From Rhodobacteraceae bacterium UBA3069 (lineage in GTDB: Bacteria > Pseudomonadota > Alphaproteobacteria > Rhodobacterales > Rhodobacteraceae), in contig DFBX01000086.1 of NCBI GenBank assembly GCA_002366795.1, positions 1 to 24,105 on the forward strand: a stretch of DNA of 24,105 nucleotides, written 5' to 3'. The notes beneath the pieces are model-generated. The model saw nothing but the letters and a program-made list of their open reading frames with translations, had not been told where the DNA came from and made no database searches. The translations under genes were made by a program, and so were the position numbers. Positions 1 to 6,580 of this stretch are shown in pieces (position 1 is the stretch's first letter; every line of letters starts with the position of its first letter).

Positions 1-162
1 CCGTCTTGACGTTGATGCCGAGGTCCCGGCTCAACGCCGCGTTCGTAGCTTGCGATCGCTGTATTGTTGCTCTGATAGCGTGCGTGCCCTCTCGGCAGAT
101 TTGCCATGCAAATCGCCTGCCGGGTAACAGTACGTGGCGCAGCCGTGACGTATCTGTCCCAT
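1..162 (-). pseudogene. IS481-family transposase, N-terminal part, frameshifted by a 44-bp insertion
   Basis: The minus strand starts at 162 with MGQIRHGCAT, the usual opening of IS481 transposases. It then loses frame and resumes at 88 as GTHAIRATIQRSQATNAALS followed by RDLGINVKT, the family's helix-turn-helix start, which runs off the window. The two pieces fit the family sequence when positions 89-132 (44 bases) are removed. Those 44 bases contain an imperfect palindrome (93-122), and the uninterrupted frame from the ATG ends at a TGA after 43 codons. No functional transposase can be made unless frameshifting occurs. What lies before position 1 is unknown. Confidence 0.75.
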
Positions 163-234
163 AGTCTTTCCTTCCATTCCAAAGAACAGATCGCACCATC
201 AAACCTTGGGATCAAACAGCTAGGGCAGTTCACA
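1..234 (-). mobile_element. IS481-family insertion sequence remnant, cut by window edge
   Basis: The minus strand carries the start of an IS481-type transposase (162 down to 1) and about 70 bases of leader. The outer end is probably near 234, where the minus strand reads TGTGAACTGCCCTAGC, a plausible terminal inverted repeat beginning with TG. The other end is outside the window, so neither the second repeat nor a target duplication can be checked. The reading frame is broken, so this copy should be inactive. The boundary is inferred and the family comes from the transposase N-terminus. Confidence 0.65.
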
Positions 235-300
235 TTTTTCGCGCCGTCCCACTGTCTTTGATCGACAGTAGCTCTGCGCGCGCAGAACAACATGCAACGC

Positions 301-321
301 AAAAAGGGGGCCGCAGCCCCC
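301..321 (-). terminator. Rho-independent terminator after acuI
   Basis: Read on the minus strand, a six-pair stem GGGGGC/GCCCCC with a four-base loop (TGCG) is followed by five T. It lies 25 bases past the acuI stop, as expected for the end of the dinB-acuI transcript. Confidence 0.85.
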
Positions 322-345
322 TCCTCACACAAGACCAAAACAGCC

Positions 346-1338
346 TCAGCCGTTCACATCGACCACGACACGGCCCTTGACCTGGCCGGCCAGAATATCC
401 GCACCAAGCTGCGGCAGATCGGCCAGGGTGGCGGCCTGCACCATCGCCTCCAGCTTGTCCATCGGCAGGTCGGTGGCGATGCGTTGCCACGCGCGCAAAC
501 GGTTGTCATAGGGCTGCATCACGGAATCGATCCCCAACAGGTTCATCCCGCGCAGCAGGAAGGGCACCACAGTCGTGGGAAGTTTCGCGCCGCCCGCCAG
601 ACCGACAGCGGCCACCGAGGCACCGTATTTCATCTGACCCAGCACACGGGCCAACATCTCGCCGCCGACCGCATCGACGCAGCCCGCCCATGTTTCCGAT
701 TCCAGCGGGCGCTTGACCACCTCGTTCAACTCTTCACGCGGGACGATCTGCGTGGCACCCAGATCGCGCAAATAGGCTTCGGTCTCGGGGCGACCTGTCA
801 CCGCGGCCACCTCGTATCCGAGATGCGCCAGAATGGCCGTGGCAACCGATCCGACACCGCCCGCCGCGCCCGTCACCAGAACCGGCCCGTGGCCCGGCTT
901 CAGCCCGTGATCCTCCAGCGCCATCACCGCCAGCATGGCCGTGAATCCAGCAGTACCTACAGCCATGGCCTGCCGCGGTGTCAGTCCCTCGGGCAGCGGC
1001 ACCAGCCAGTCGGCCTTGACCCGCGCCTTTTGCGAATATCCACCCCAATGTGCCTCGCCCACGCGCCAGCCGGTCAGCACGACCTTGTCGCCGGGCTTGT
1101 AGCGATCGTCCGAACTTTCCTCAACCACACCGGCAAAATCGATGCCCGGCACATGCGGGTATTTGCGCACCAGACCGCCACCCTTGGCCGACAGGCACAG
1201 CCCGTCCTTGTAATTCACCGTGGAATATTCCACCGCAACCGTCACCTCTGCTTCTGGCAGATCGGACAGTTCCAACTCCTTGACAGAACCCTTGGCCTCT
1301 TCGCCTTCCTGCTCCATCACCAATGCCTTGAACGCCAT
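346..1338 (-). CDS. acuI: Acrylyl-CoA reductase AcuI / YhdH-type quinone oxidoreductase
   Basis: A 330-residue zinc-free medium-chain dehydrogenase/reductase. In this family AcuI/YhdH reduces acrylyl-CoA to propionyl-CoA with NADPH in the cytoplasm, which detoxifies acrylate and serves dimethylsulfoniopropionate and 3-hydroxypropionate metabolism. Visible signatures are STVNYKDGL (39-47), PGIDFAGVV (64-72), and the cofactor loop VTGAAGGVGSVA (155-166). The start MAFKALV is chosen because an AGGAGGAG ribosome binding site lies just upstream; an in-frame ATG seven codons earlier lies before that site. It follows the DinB-family gene by 40 bases on the same strand and ends at a clear terminator. 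Roseobacter acuI is often next to dmdA, but dmdA is not visible here, and an IS remnant lies just downstream. The family is sure; the substrate is inferred. Confidence 0.9.
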   Translation of the reverse strand: MAFKALVMEQEGEEAKGSVKELELSDLPEAEVTVAVEYSTVNYKDGLCLSAKGGGLVRKYPHVPGIDFAGVVEESSDDRYKPGDKVVLTGWRVGEAHWGGYSQKARVKADWLVPLPEGLTPRQAMAVGTAGFTAMLAVMALEDHGLKPGHGPVLVTGAAGGVGSVATAILAHLGYEVAAVTGRPETEAYLRDLGATQIVPREELNEVVKRPLESETWAGCVDAVGGEMLARVLGQMKYGASVAAVGLAGGAKLPTTVVPFLLRGMNLLGIDSVMQPYDNRLRAWQRIATDLPMDKLEAMVQAATLADLPQLGADILAGQVKGRVVVDVNG

Positions 1339-1352
1339 CCTGCGCTCCTCCT

Positions 1353-1375
1353 CTTTCATTGTTTCGAAAATACTC
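1353..1375 (-). repeat. Intergenic 23-bp repeat, copy 1
   Basis: On the minus strand this reads GAGTATTTT, six variable bases, then AATGAAAG. It shares 19 of 23 positions with 11102-11124 (plus strand). It sits between the DinB-family stop and the acuI ribosome binding site. I recall similar sequences being common between genes in Rhodobacteraceae, but this was not checked. Confidence 0.5.
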
Positions 1376-1378
1376 AGT

Positions 1379-1882
1379 TCAGCCCTCGGGCATGAAAATC
1401 AGGTCCGTGACCGGCCCCTTAGCCCCAACCGCCGTCAGCATCGCATGGATCTGGCCGCGATGATGGGTTTGATGGTTGAACATATGGGTGATGCAAACGC
1501 CCACCGGCAACCGCATCTGGCGCCCCTGCGAGGCAGAGAACCATTCCATGTCGCCATGCAAATCGACGCTGCGCAGTTTTTCCGCCCACAGCTGGATGCG
1601 CCCGTCGGTGCGGAAACGCTCGGCCGACCAGACCGCCAGCGTCGGGCACAGCGCAGTGGATTCCGCGCTACCCACATCTGGCCCCGCGCCGCCGTCAAAC
1701 AGCGCCATCCACAGCCGGTCCCCCCACAAGATATGGTTCGCCGTCGCCAACAGCGACCCGAAAAACGCACCGCGATCTTCGGTCAGCGCCTCCAGCGGCA
1801 GGCTTTCCATCGCATCCTGCATCTGGCGGTTCTGCCAGGCATTGTAACGTGCCATGGTCACAGCATATGCTTTATCGATCAT
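1379..1882 (-). CDS. DinB-family metalloprotein
   Basis: A 167-residue protein of the DinB/YfiT superfamily, four-helix-bundle proteins that usually bind a divalent metal through three histidines. The likely ligands are His50 (ATANHILWGD), His137 and His141 in the stretch THMFNHQTHHRGQ. Many members are thiol-dependent transferases or DNA-damage-inducible proteins, and the reaction of this one cannot be read from the sequence. The start MIDKAYAV has a GGAGGG site eight bases upstream, better than the ATG 12 codons earlier. It is divergent from the GntR regulator (63-base gap) and is probably co-transcribed with acuI. The operator-like palindrome at 1935-1945 could control both directions. Confidence 0.85.
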   Translation of the reverse strand: MIDKAYAVTMARYNAWQNRQMQDAMESLPLEALTEDRGAFFGSLLATANHILWGDRLWMALFDGGAGPDVGSAESTALCPTLAVWSAERFRTDGRIQLWAEKLRSVDLHGDMEWFSASQGRQMRLPVGVCITHMFNHQTHHRGQIHAMLTAVGAKGPVTDLIFMPEG

Positions 1883-1934
1883 TGGCGGCCCTCCTGTGCC
1901 CGTCGCCTTGCACATCACAATGACACGGCTTTAA

Positions 1935-1945
1935 TTGTCTGACAA
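1935..1945. promoter_or_regulatory. FadR/GntR-type operator palindrome abutting the regulator's start codon
   Basis: TTGTC-T-GACAA is a perfect 11-base palindrome with the T-GT...AC-A pattern typical of FadR-subfamily GntR operators. It ends one base before the ATG at 1946 and lies 53 bases upstream of the divergent DinB-family gene. Binding by the adjacent regulator is inferred from family habits and position. Confidence 0.55.
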
Positions 1946-2671
1946 ATGAAAATCGACCCGAACAGCCCCGACGACCTGTCTGCCCAGATCGCCACCGCCC
2001 TGCGCGAGGCGATCGTCGACGGCTCGTTGCTGGTCGACGCCCGCCTGCCATCCGAGGCAGAACTGGCCGCGCAATTCAACGTCTCGCGCCCCACAGTGCG
2101 CGAGGCACTGAAACGGCTGGCCGCGCAATCGCTGATCCGAACGCAGCGCGGCGCGGCGGGCGGCGCTTTCGTGAACCGGCTGTCCTATGACGAGGCCCGC
2201 GCCGCGCAGGTCACAACCTCGACCCTGCTTTTGTCGATGAACCAGATCAGCTTCGACACCGCGCTAGAGGCCCGCTACGCGCTGGAACGCGCCTGCGCCC
2301 CATTGGCCGCGCAGCATCGCAGCGCCGATCAACTGGCTGATCTGAGGGCGGAAATCCATCGCCAGACCCAGCCCGGCCTGACGGACGAGGCATTCTGCGC
2401 ATCGGACACAGCCTTCCACCGCACTCTGGTCGAGGCCGCGTCGAACCCGGTTCTGTCGTGGCACTTGGCCGGCGCGATCGAGGCGATGCAACCCCTGATG
2501 AACGTCATCACCTTCACCGCCCGTTCGCGCGAAGTGATCGTGCAGCACCACACCGACATCGCCAACGCGCTAGAGGCCCGCGATGCCAGCGCCGTGCTTG
2601 CCAGCCTTGATGCGCTGGAAACCTATACCGGCGATCTGGGCGACAAGGTCTTTGCCGCGCGCGCGCGATAG
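1946..2671 (+). CDS. GntR-family transcriptional regulator, FadR/FCD subfamily
   Basis: A 241-residue regulator. The N-terminal winged helix-turn-helix (about 10-78) includes LPSEAELAAQFNVSRPTVRE, the standard GntR recognition region. The C-terminal all-helical FCD domain (about 100-235) has the usual metal or ligand site residues Asp154 and His158 (SDTAFHRTL) and a His near 202 (HHTDIANAL). FCD regulators bind small carboxylic acids or sugar acids as effectors; the effector here is unknown. No ribosome binding site is seen before the ATG, and a palindromic operator ends directly at the start codon, so the message may be leaderless or very short-leadered. It probably represses its own gene and perhaps the divergent dinB-acuI pair, which would suit an acrylate or propionate effector. 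This is inference from position. Confidence 0.9.
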   Translation: MKIDPNSPDDLSAQIATALREAIVDGSLLVDARLPSEAELAAQFNVSRPTVREALKRLAAQSLIRTQRGAAGGAFVNRLSYDEARAAQVTTSTLLLSMNQISFDTALEARYALERACAPLAAQHRSADQLADLRAEIHRQTQPGLTDEAFCASDTAFHRTLVEAASNPVLSWHLAGAIEAMQPLMNVITFTARSREVIVQHHTDIANALEARDASAVLASLDALETYTGDLGDKVFAARAR

Positions 2672-2677
2672 GCCCAA

Positions 2678-3244
2678 TCAGGCCGGGATGCAGGGGAACA
2701 TGTAGATTTCCGGGCTGGTCTTCAACTCGAACCGGATCGGTGCAAGATCAAGGAGTTGCCCACCAACCTTCACGGCGCCGGGGCCAAAAGTCACGCGCAG
2801 GTTTTCGCTTTTGCCTATCGATGCGGGAAACATCACATCGCCGCTGCTTCGACTGTTTTTGCCAAAGAGATCGTAGCGATCCACGGGCCCGTCAAGCCGC
2901 CCGGCAATACGCCGCCCGCCCTCTTGCAAGGTGATCCGCGCCGCGTTGATCGATACCTTGGGTGCGACACCTGAGTTCAAGGGCTGCACCACGCTCAACC
3001 TCAGACCCATATGGGCTTTGGGCGTATCCGCGTCCTCCATATAAAGCTGCGTGATCACCTCGACCTCGCCAAATCTGCGTATACCGGAAACGGCGCCACT
3101 GTTCGGCATGCTCCCGCCCGTGGCGGAATAGGTATATCCGACATCTTCCTATTTATGCACATAGGTCCGCGTCTGGATCGGGATCGGCGCACAGGCGGTT
3201 GCGCCCAGCACGGCCACGACATAAGCCATCTTTATCATTTTCAT
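2678..3244 (-). pseudogene. Small lipoprotein-like gene interrupted by an in-frame TAG
   Basis: The minus strand starts at 3244 with MKMIKMAYVVAVLGATAC, a short signal peptide with a possible lipobox Cys (18), behind a good AGGAAAG site. After 31 codons the frame meets TAG (3151-3149). It then continues without a shift for 156 more sense codons to the TGA at 2680-2678. The part after the TAG (EDVGYTYSATGGSMPNSGAV onward) reads as a soluble beta-rich domain with no recognised family. One base change would restore a protein of about 188 residues, a normal size for a small envelope lipoprotein. An internal ATG at 3109 (MPNSGAV, 143 residues) has a GGGAG too close for a good site. Annotation as two separate hypothetical proteins is the alternative. 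Confidence 0.65.
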
Positions 3245-3406
3245 ATCCGCATCTTTCCTGTTTGGAACATCCATCCAGAAGCGGTCTGAACAATACTGTT
3301 TTGAAATATCCGACAGGCCTATCGACCGCGCGCCGGGCCGGAAAGTCTGGTATTCCATAGCGACCACAATCCAAAGGTAGCTTTAACTTCGCCATGCAAG
3401 CCATTG

Positions 3407-3424
3407 TTTTTATTATAATAAAAA
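3407..3424. repeat. Perfect 18-bp A/T-only palindrome
   Basis: TTTTTATTATAATAAAAA is its own reverse complement and stands in an A/T-rich stretch (about 3390-3445) upstream of ssrA, in otherwise GC-rich DNA. Possible roles are an UP-like element, a binding site for a nucleoid protein, or a weak bidirectional terminator; none is demonstrated. It lies about 45 bases before the proposed ssrA promoter. The remainder of 3245-3450 holds nothing else I can name. Confidence 0.5.
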
Positions 3425-3452
3425 TACATTCATTTCTTTCACGATCATACAC

Positions 3453-3481
3453 TGGAAATCCTCTGGCACAGCCCCTATATT
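3453..3481 (+). promoter_or_regulatory. Possible ssrA promoter
   Basis: A good -10 element TATATT (3476-3481) follows a weak -35 (TGGAAA, 3453-3458) at 17-base spacing. Transcription would begin near 3488, just before the tmRNA acceptor piece. The -35 is poor, so this is tentative. Confidence 0.35.
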
Positions 3482-3489
3482 CATATTGT

Positions 3490-3800
3490 TCCTTCGGGAG
3501 CTATGGACATAAACGCGCTCATAATAAGCGGATCGGACCCGGGGGCGGTACCCGGCGACTCCACCAAATATCCCTTGTTGGGGGATCACGGGGTCGAAAC
3601 AGGATCGACGAACGTCTAAAGGGGTTAGCTTTGTCCCGGTGAGTTACCACCGTTATCGGTACGCTAAGTACAATTGCCAACAACAATCGTGCTCCGATGG
3701 CTCTGGCCGCGTAAGCGGTTCGATCTATCGAAACTTAAGTCCTTGCGCCTAGCCGCGTAAGGCGGGGTCCGCAGGCACCTGGCAACAGAAGCCTGCACTT
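3490..3800 (+). ncRNA. ssrA: Transfer-messenger RNA, two-piece (permuted) alphaproteobacterial form
   Basis: tmRNA rescues stalled ribosomes and tags the unfinished protein for degradation. The acceptor piece is encoded first and ends with CCACCA at 3566, after the T-arm-like GGGGGCGGTACCCGG. A short spacer (about 3567-3589) separates it from the coding piece, which begins GGGGTCGAAACAGGATCGAC at 3590, the counterpart of the E. coli tmRNA 5' end. GGGGTCG (3590-3596) pairs with CGACTCC before the CCA to form the acceptor stem. CGGACCC (3534-3540) pairs with GGGTCCG (3765-3771) to join the pieces. The tag frame at 3676-3714 encodes ANNNRAPMALAA then TAA. A hairpin GCAGGC/GCCTGC (3771-3796) closes the 3' side. 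The outer ends are approximate. sspB lies 2 kb downstream. Confidence 0.95.
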
Positions 3801-3914
3801 TACCCCCCTTTAAATCTGATACTTACGGGCTGCATTTGATGTAGAGCGCCTTTTCCCGCCGTTAGCGGATTCTTCACCTATTCGCGGCACTCTTCCTCCA
3901 TGATGGAGGGTCCG

Positions 3915-4343
3915 ATGGGCGAAAATGCAGCGATTTTGACCGAATGGTATGAACGTGTCTGGCAAAACGGCGAGGCGGAGGCGATCGATACATTGATGAA
4001 ACCCGATACGTTGGCAGGTGGGCTTGTGCCCGGAATGCAGATCGGACCGGATGAATTCAAACTGCTTGTCGCCACCCTGGACGAACTGATCGAGGCACCC
4101 AAAGTCCGCATGGAAAAACTGATCGAGGTAGGCGATTGGGTGTCAGCCTTCATCACCTTCCAGGCCACGCCGCGCGACGGATCCCCATCTTTCGACTGTT
4201 CGGCCATGACATTTGCCCGCATCAAAGGCGGCAAGATCGTCGAAGCATATAACACCTTGGATTTCGTCATGTTTTTCGAAAGCCTTGGGCTGCTTCCCCC
4301 CGATACGGTGGCGTTGCTTTTGTCCGGCCAAGCACTGCAATAG
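3915..4343 (+). CDS. SnoaL-like / ester-cyclase-type protein
   Basis: A 142-residue protein resembling the SnoaL-like branch of the NTF2 fold: an N-terminal helix (ILTEWYERVWQNGEAEAID), a central VGDWVSAFITFQATPRDG sheet, and the typical MTFARIKGGKIVEAYNTLDF near the end. These single-domain proteins form cone-shaped pockets that bind or isomerise small hydrophobic molecules. The substrate cannot be guessed and many members have no known activity. I place the start at MGENAAIL because GGAGGG lies four bases upstream; two earlier in-frame ATGs (3900, 3903) have no such site. It stands alone between ssrA and chrA, with a promoter-like sequence after it. Confidence 0.75.
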   Translation: MGENAAILTEWYERVWQNGEAEAIDTLMKPDTLAGGLVPGMQIGPDEFKLLVATLDELIEAPKVRMEKLIEVGDWVSAFITFQATPRDGSPSFDCSAMTFARIKGGKIVEAYNTLDFVMFFESLGLLPPDTVALLLSGQALQ

Positions 4344-4347
4344 CCGG

Positions 4348-4377
4348 TTGACCAAGCCGAATTCAACGGCCTATGAA
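4348..4377 (+). promoter_or_regulatory. Possible chrA promoter
   Basis: TTGACC (4348-4353) and TATGAA (4372-4377) are separated by 18 bases and lie 30 bases before the chrA start. The match to the sigma-70 consensus is fair, but the elements were found by eye only. Confidence 0.4.
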
Positions 4378-4406
4378 TCGCGCACGAGCAGCGCGAAAGG
4401 GCGTCT

Positions 4407-5648
4407 ATGTCCGGCGAAAACACCATCGGCCTCGGGCCTCTCAGCGCGATATTCGGGCGCATCGGCATCCTCTCCTTTGGTGGACCCGCAGCGCAGATCG
4501 CGCTGATGCACCGCAGTCTTGTTGACGATCATAAACTGCTGACCGAAAAGCAATTTTTGGGCGCACTATCATTCTGCATGTTGCTGCCGGGACCAGAGGC
4601 GATGCAGTTGGCCACCTATTCAGGCTGGCGCTTGCGCGGCACCCTGGGCGGGTTGATCGCGGGGCTGCTGTTCGTGCTGCCGGGCGCATTGGTGATCCTT
4701 TTGCTGGCCTTTGCCTATGCCGCCTACGGGCAGGTGCCGCTGGTGCAGGCCGCGTTTCTGGGCATCAAGGCGGCGGTGATCGTAATCGTCATCCAAGCCC
4801 TTGTCCGAATAGGAAAAAAATCACTCGACACCAAAACGGCGCGGGTACTGGCGCTGCTGTCCTTCATTGGGATTTACACCGCTGGCCTGCCCTTTCCATT
4901 GCTGATCCTTGCGGCCTCAATCTGGGGATTTGTCACCACGCGCGGTACCGGGATCAGCCCGCCGCTGCCACGCACCGCCCATACACTGCGCACGGGTGCT
5001 GTCTGGGGCGCGCTCTGGGCTGCACCGCTACTTTACCTTTATGCCATAAATGCCCAATTCCTAAAGGAAATCGGACTGTTCTTCGCCAAGCTGGCGGTGG
5101 TCACCTTCGGTGGGGCCTATGCGGTTCTGGGCTACATGGCACAGACCGTGGTCGAGGCGAAACAGTGGCTTTCCCCGCAGCAGATGATCGATGCGCTTGG
5201 ACTGGCCGAAACCACCCCCGGCCCGCTTATCCTTGTTACCGAATTCGTGGCGCTTCTGGCCGGCCAATTGCAAGGTGGCCCCGCCCTGGCGCTGGCCGCA
5301 GGGGCCACCGCGCTTTGGATGACCTTTACCCCCTGTTTTCTATGGATTTTCGCGGGTGCCCCATATGTCGAATGGATTCTTGCCAAGCCCCGGCTGAACG
5401 GCGCATTGACCGCGATTACCGCCGCCGTCGTAGGCGTGATCGCGAACCTGTCGCTATGGTTTGCCCTGCACGTGCTGTTCGGCACCGTCACGCAAAGCCC
5501 CGTCGGCACCCTGCCGGATCTGGCCACGTTCCAGCCGCGCGCCATGTTACTGACCGCGCTGGCCGCCCTGCTGTTGATCCGCTTGCCGATGCTGGCCGCC
5601 CTGCCCGTCATGGCCCTGATTGGCGCCGCGATACATGTTATTTCCTGA
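4407..5648 (+). CDS. chrA: Chromate transporter ChrA, two-domain form
   Basis: A 413-residue inner membrane protein of the CHR superfamily, whose characterised members expel chromate using the proton motive force. It has two homologous halves. The first has FGRIGILSFGGPAAQIALM near residue 20 and LLPGPEAMQLATYSGW near 60. The second repeats the pattern with FFAKLAVVTFGGAYAVLGYM near 225 and ETTPGPLILVTEFVA near 270. Long hydrophobic stretches throughout give roughly ten to twelve membrane segments. The length suits the long-chain family. The start has a modest AAAGGG upstream. No chrB-type regulator is next to it, so whether chromate is the true substrate here is open; sulfate or another oxyanion is possible. 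Confidence 0.9.
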   Translation: MSGENTIGLGPLSAIFGRIGILSFGGPAAQIALMHRSLVDDHKLLTEKQFLGALSFCMLLPGPEAMQLATYSGWRLRGTLGGLIAGLLFVLPGALVILLLAFAYAAYGQVPLVQAAFLGIKAAVIVIVIQALVRIGKKSLDTKTARVLALLSFIGIYTAGLPFPLLILAASIWGFVTTRGTGISPPLPRTAHTLRTGAVWGALWAAPLLYLYAINAQFLKEIGLFFAKLAVVTFGGAYAVLGYMAQTVVEAKQWLSPQQMIDALGLAETTPGPLILVTEFVALLAGQLQGGPALALAAGATALWMTFTPCFLWIFAGAPYVEWILAKPRLNGALTAITAAVVGVIANLSLWFALHVLFGTVTQSPVGTLPDLATFQPRAMLLTALAALLLIRLPMLAALPVMALIGAAIHVIS

Positions 5649-5738
5649 CACCCGCGCTTTTCCCGCGCCCAACGGTTTTTGGCGTCTTTTGTTTTGCTTA
5701 GAATCCCCTATGCTGCCCACGAAAGCCGGAGAAAAAGA

Positions 5739-6194
5739 ATGACCCGATCCATCGATTATGGAAACCTGATGCACCGCGCCATGCGCGGATTGATACAGGA
5801 AGTTCTGCAAGACGTGTCCGACCACGGGTTGCCCGGCAACCACCATTTTTTCATCACCTTCGACACCACCCATCCCGATGCCAAGCTGGCCGACTGGCTG
5901 CGCGAACGCTACCCCGAGGATATGACCGTGGTGATGCAGCACTGGTATGACGGGCTTGAGGTCACGGACGAAGGATTCTCTGTCACGCTGAATTTCGGCG
6001 ACAGCCCCGAACCGTTGTATATTCCCTATGACGCGATCAAGACCTTCGTTGATCCTTCGGTCGAATTTGGCCTGCGGTTTGAAACCCAGCAATCCGACGA
6101 CGATGAGGACGAGGAAGAGCTCGACATCGTTGAAACGGAAGAAGACGACCAGAAGGACGCCGATGTCGTCAGCCTGGACAGCTTCCGTAAATAG
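5739..6194 (+). CDS. sspB: SspB, ClpXP adaptor for ssrA-tagged proteins (alpha type)
   Basis: A 151-residue adaptor that in characterised bacteria binds the tmRNA-encoded tag and hands the protein to ClpXP. The N-terminal domain begins MTRSIDYGNLMHRAMRGLI, typical of alphaproteobacterial SspB, and the tag-binding fold runs to about residue 115. A very acidic flexible linker follows (DDDEDEEELDI and beyond). The last residues VVSLDSFRK match the position and type of the ClpX-docking tail in this group. The start with GGAG upstream is preferred over an ATG 20 codons earlier, which would add an unrelated leader. The tmRNA gene is 2 kb upstream, so substrate tag and adaptor are encoded in one neighbourhood. 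Confidence 0.92.
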   Translation: MTRSIDYGNLMHRAMRGLIQEVLQDVSDHGLPGNHHFFITFDTTHPDAKLADWLRERYPEDMTVVMQHWYDGLEVTDEGFSVTLNFGDSPEPLYIPYDAIKTFVDPSVEFGLRFETQQSDDDEDEEELDIVETEEDDQKDADVVSLDSFRK

Positions 6195-6213
6195 GCGCGT
6201 AAATATTTTGTAA

Positions 6214-6233
6214 CGGTGGCAGATTCGCCACCG
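6214..6233 (+). terminator. Possible sspB terminator hairpin
   Basis: CGGTGGC and GCCACCG form a seven-pair stem with a six-base loop, 20 bases past the sspB stop. There is no T-run after it, so it may be Rho-assisted or only a structure that protects the 3' end. Confidence 0.35.
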
Positions 6234-6289
6234 GGCGGTCACAAAGCCGCGCGATTGCTATACGGAACACCGGACAGGAGGTTCCGATC

Positions 6290-6525
6290 ATGGCGCGGGG
6301 GCGCGCAAGATAACCGAAGGGCTGGAACAGGTTAAAGGCCCGAACGTCGAAATCGGCACCGGCAGTTACACCCGCGCCATCCTTGACCGTGGCATCGCGC
6401 CCGAACCTCTGCCCCTGATGGAAATGAACCTGCGGTTCTACCGGATACTATGTGCAAAATTCCCTAGCGTGACCCTGCTGAACTGTCCCGCGCGGGCCTT
6501 TGCATTCCATCGTATACAACATTGA
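6290..6525 (+). pseudogene. Remnant of a phospholipid N-methyltransferase (PmtA-like)
   Basis: An AGGAGG site and ATG (6290) open a frame of only seven codons. In another frame, from 6310, the sequence reads PNVEIGTGSYTRAILDRG, then PLMEMNLRFYRILCAKFPSV, then TLLNCPARAF, and ends at TGA (6523-6525). This matches the SAM-binding start of rRNA-dimethylase-like phospholipid methyltransferases: V-E-[IL]-G-P-G-T-G, then T-R-A-I-L, an acidic residue two before an Asn, and L...FP-V. The glycine motif has lost residues, both the N-terminal region and the C-terminal half are missing, and the frame is shifted from the likely start. It is therefore a decayed fragment. Assignment is by motif only; the same fold occurs in other methyltransferases. 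Confidence 0.6.
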
Positions 6526-6548
6526 ACTTTCCGCTGGATGCGGTAAGA

Positions 6549-6580
6549 GGTCGGCAACGTCATTTCAGGAGTTGCCGACC
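6549..6580 (+). promoter_or_regulatory. Hairpin with ribosome binding site in its loop, fumC leader
   Basis: GGTCGGCAAC (6549-6558) and GTTGCCGACC (6571-6580) are perfect reverse complements around a 12-base loop GTCATTTCAGGA. The ribosome binding site AGGAG begins in the loop at 6567 and its last G (6571) is the first base of the right arm, which ends directly before the ATG (6581). In RNA this would hold the start region in a strong hairpin, a layout seen in translation-controlling leaders. The structure is seen in the sequence; regulation is inferred. Confidence 0.7.

Noticed and set aside
271..286. TCTGCGCGCGCAGA palindrome and the neighbouring ACTGTC/GACAGT repeat (252-270)
   Set aside because: Perfect but short; they lie between the IS end and the acuI terminator with no gene to regulate, so I do not assign a role.
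292..1395. A plus-strand open frame of 367 codons opposite acuI
   Set aside because: It starts before the acuI terminator and follows acuI's codon pattern in reverse; no domain is recognisable.
3394..3642. A small open frame across the ssrA region
   Set aside because: It overlaps the tmRNA acceptor piece and coding-piece start, whose pairing and tag frame are convincing, and it lacks a ribosome site.
6522..6550. TTGAAC near 6522 as a fumC -35 element
   Set aside because: No -10 element lies at suitable spacing; the base run at the expected place is GC-rich and is part of the hairpin arm. TATACA at 6513 likewise has no -35.
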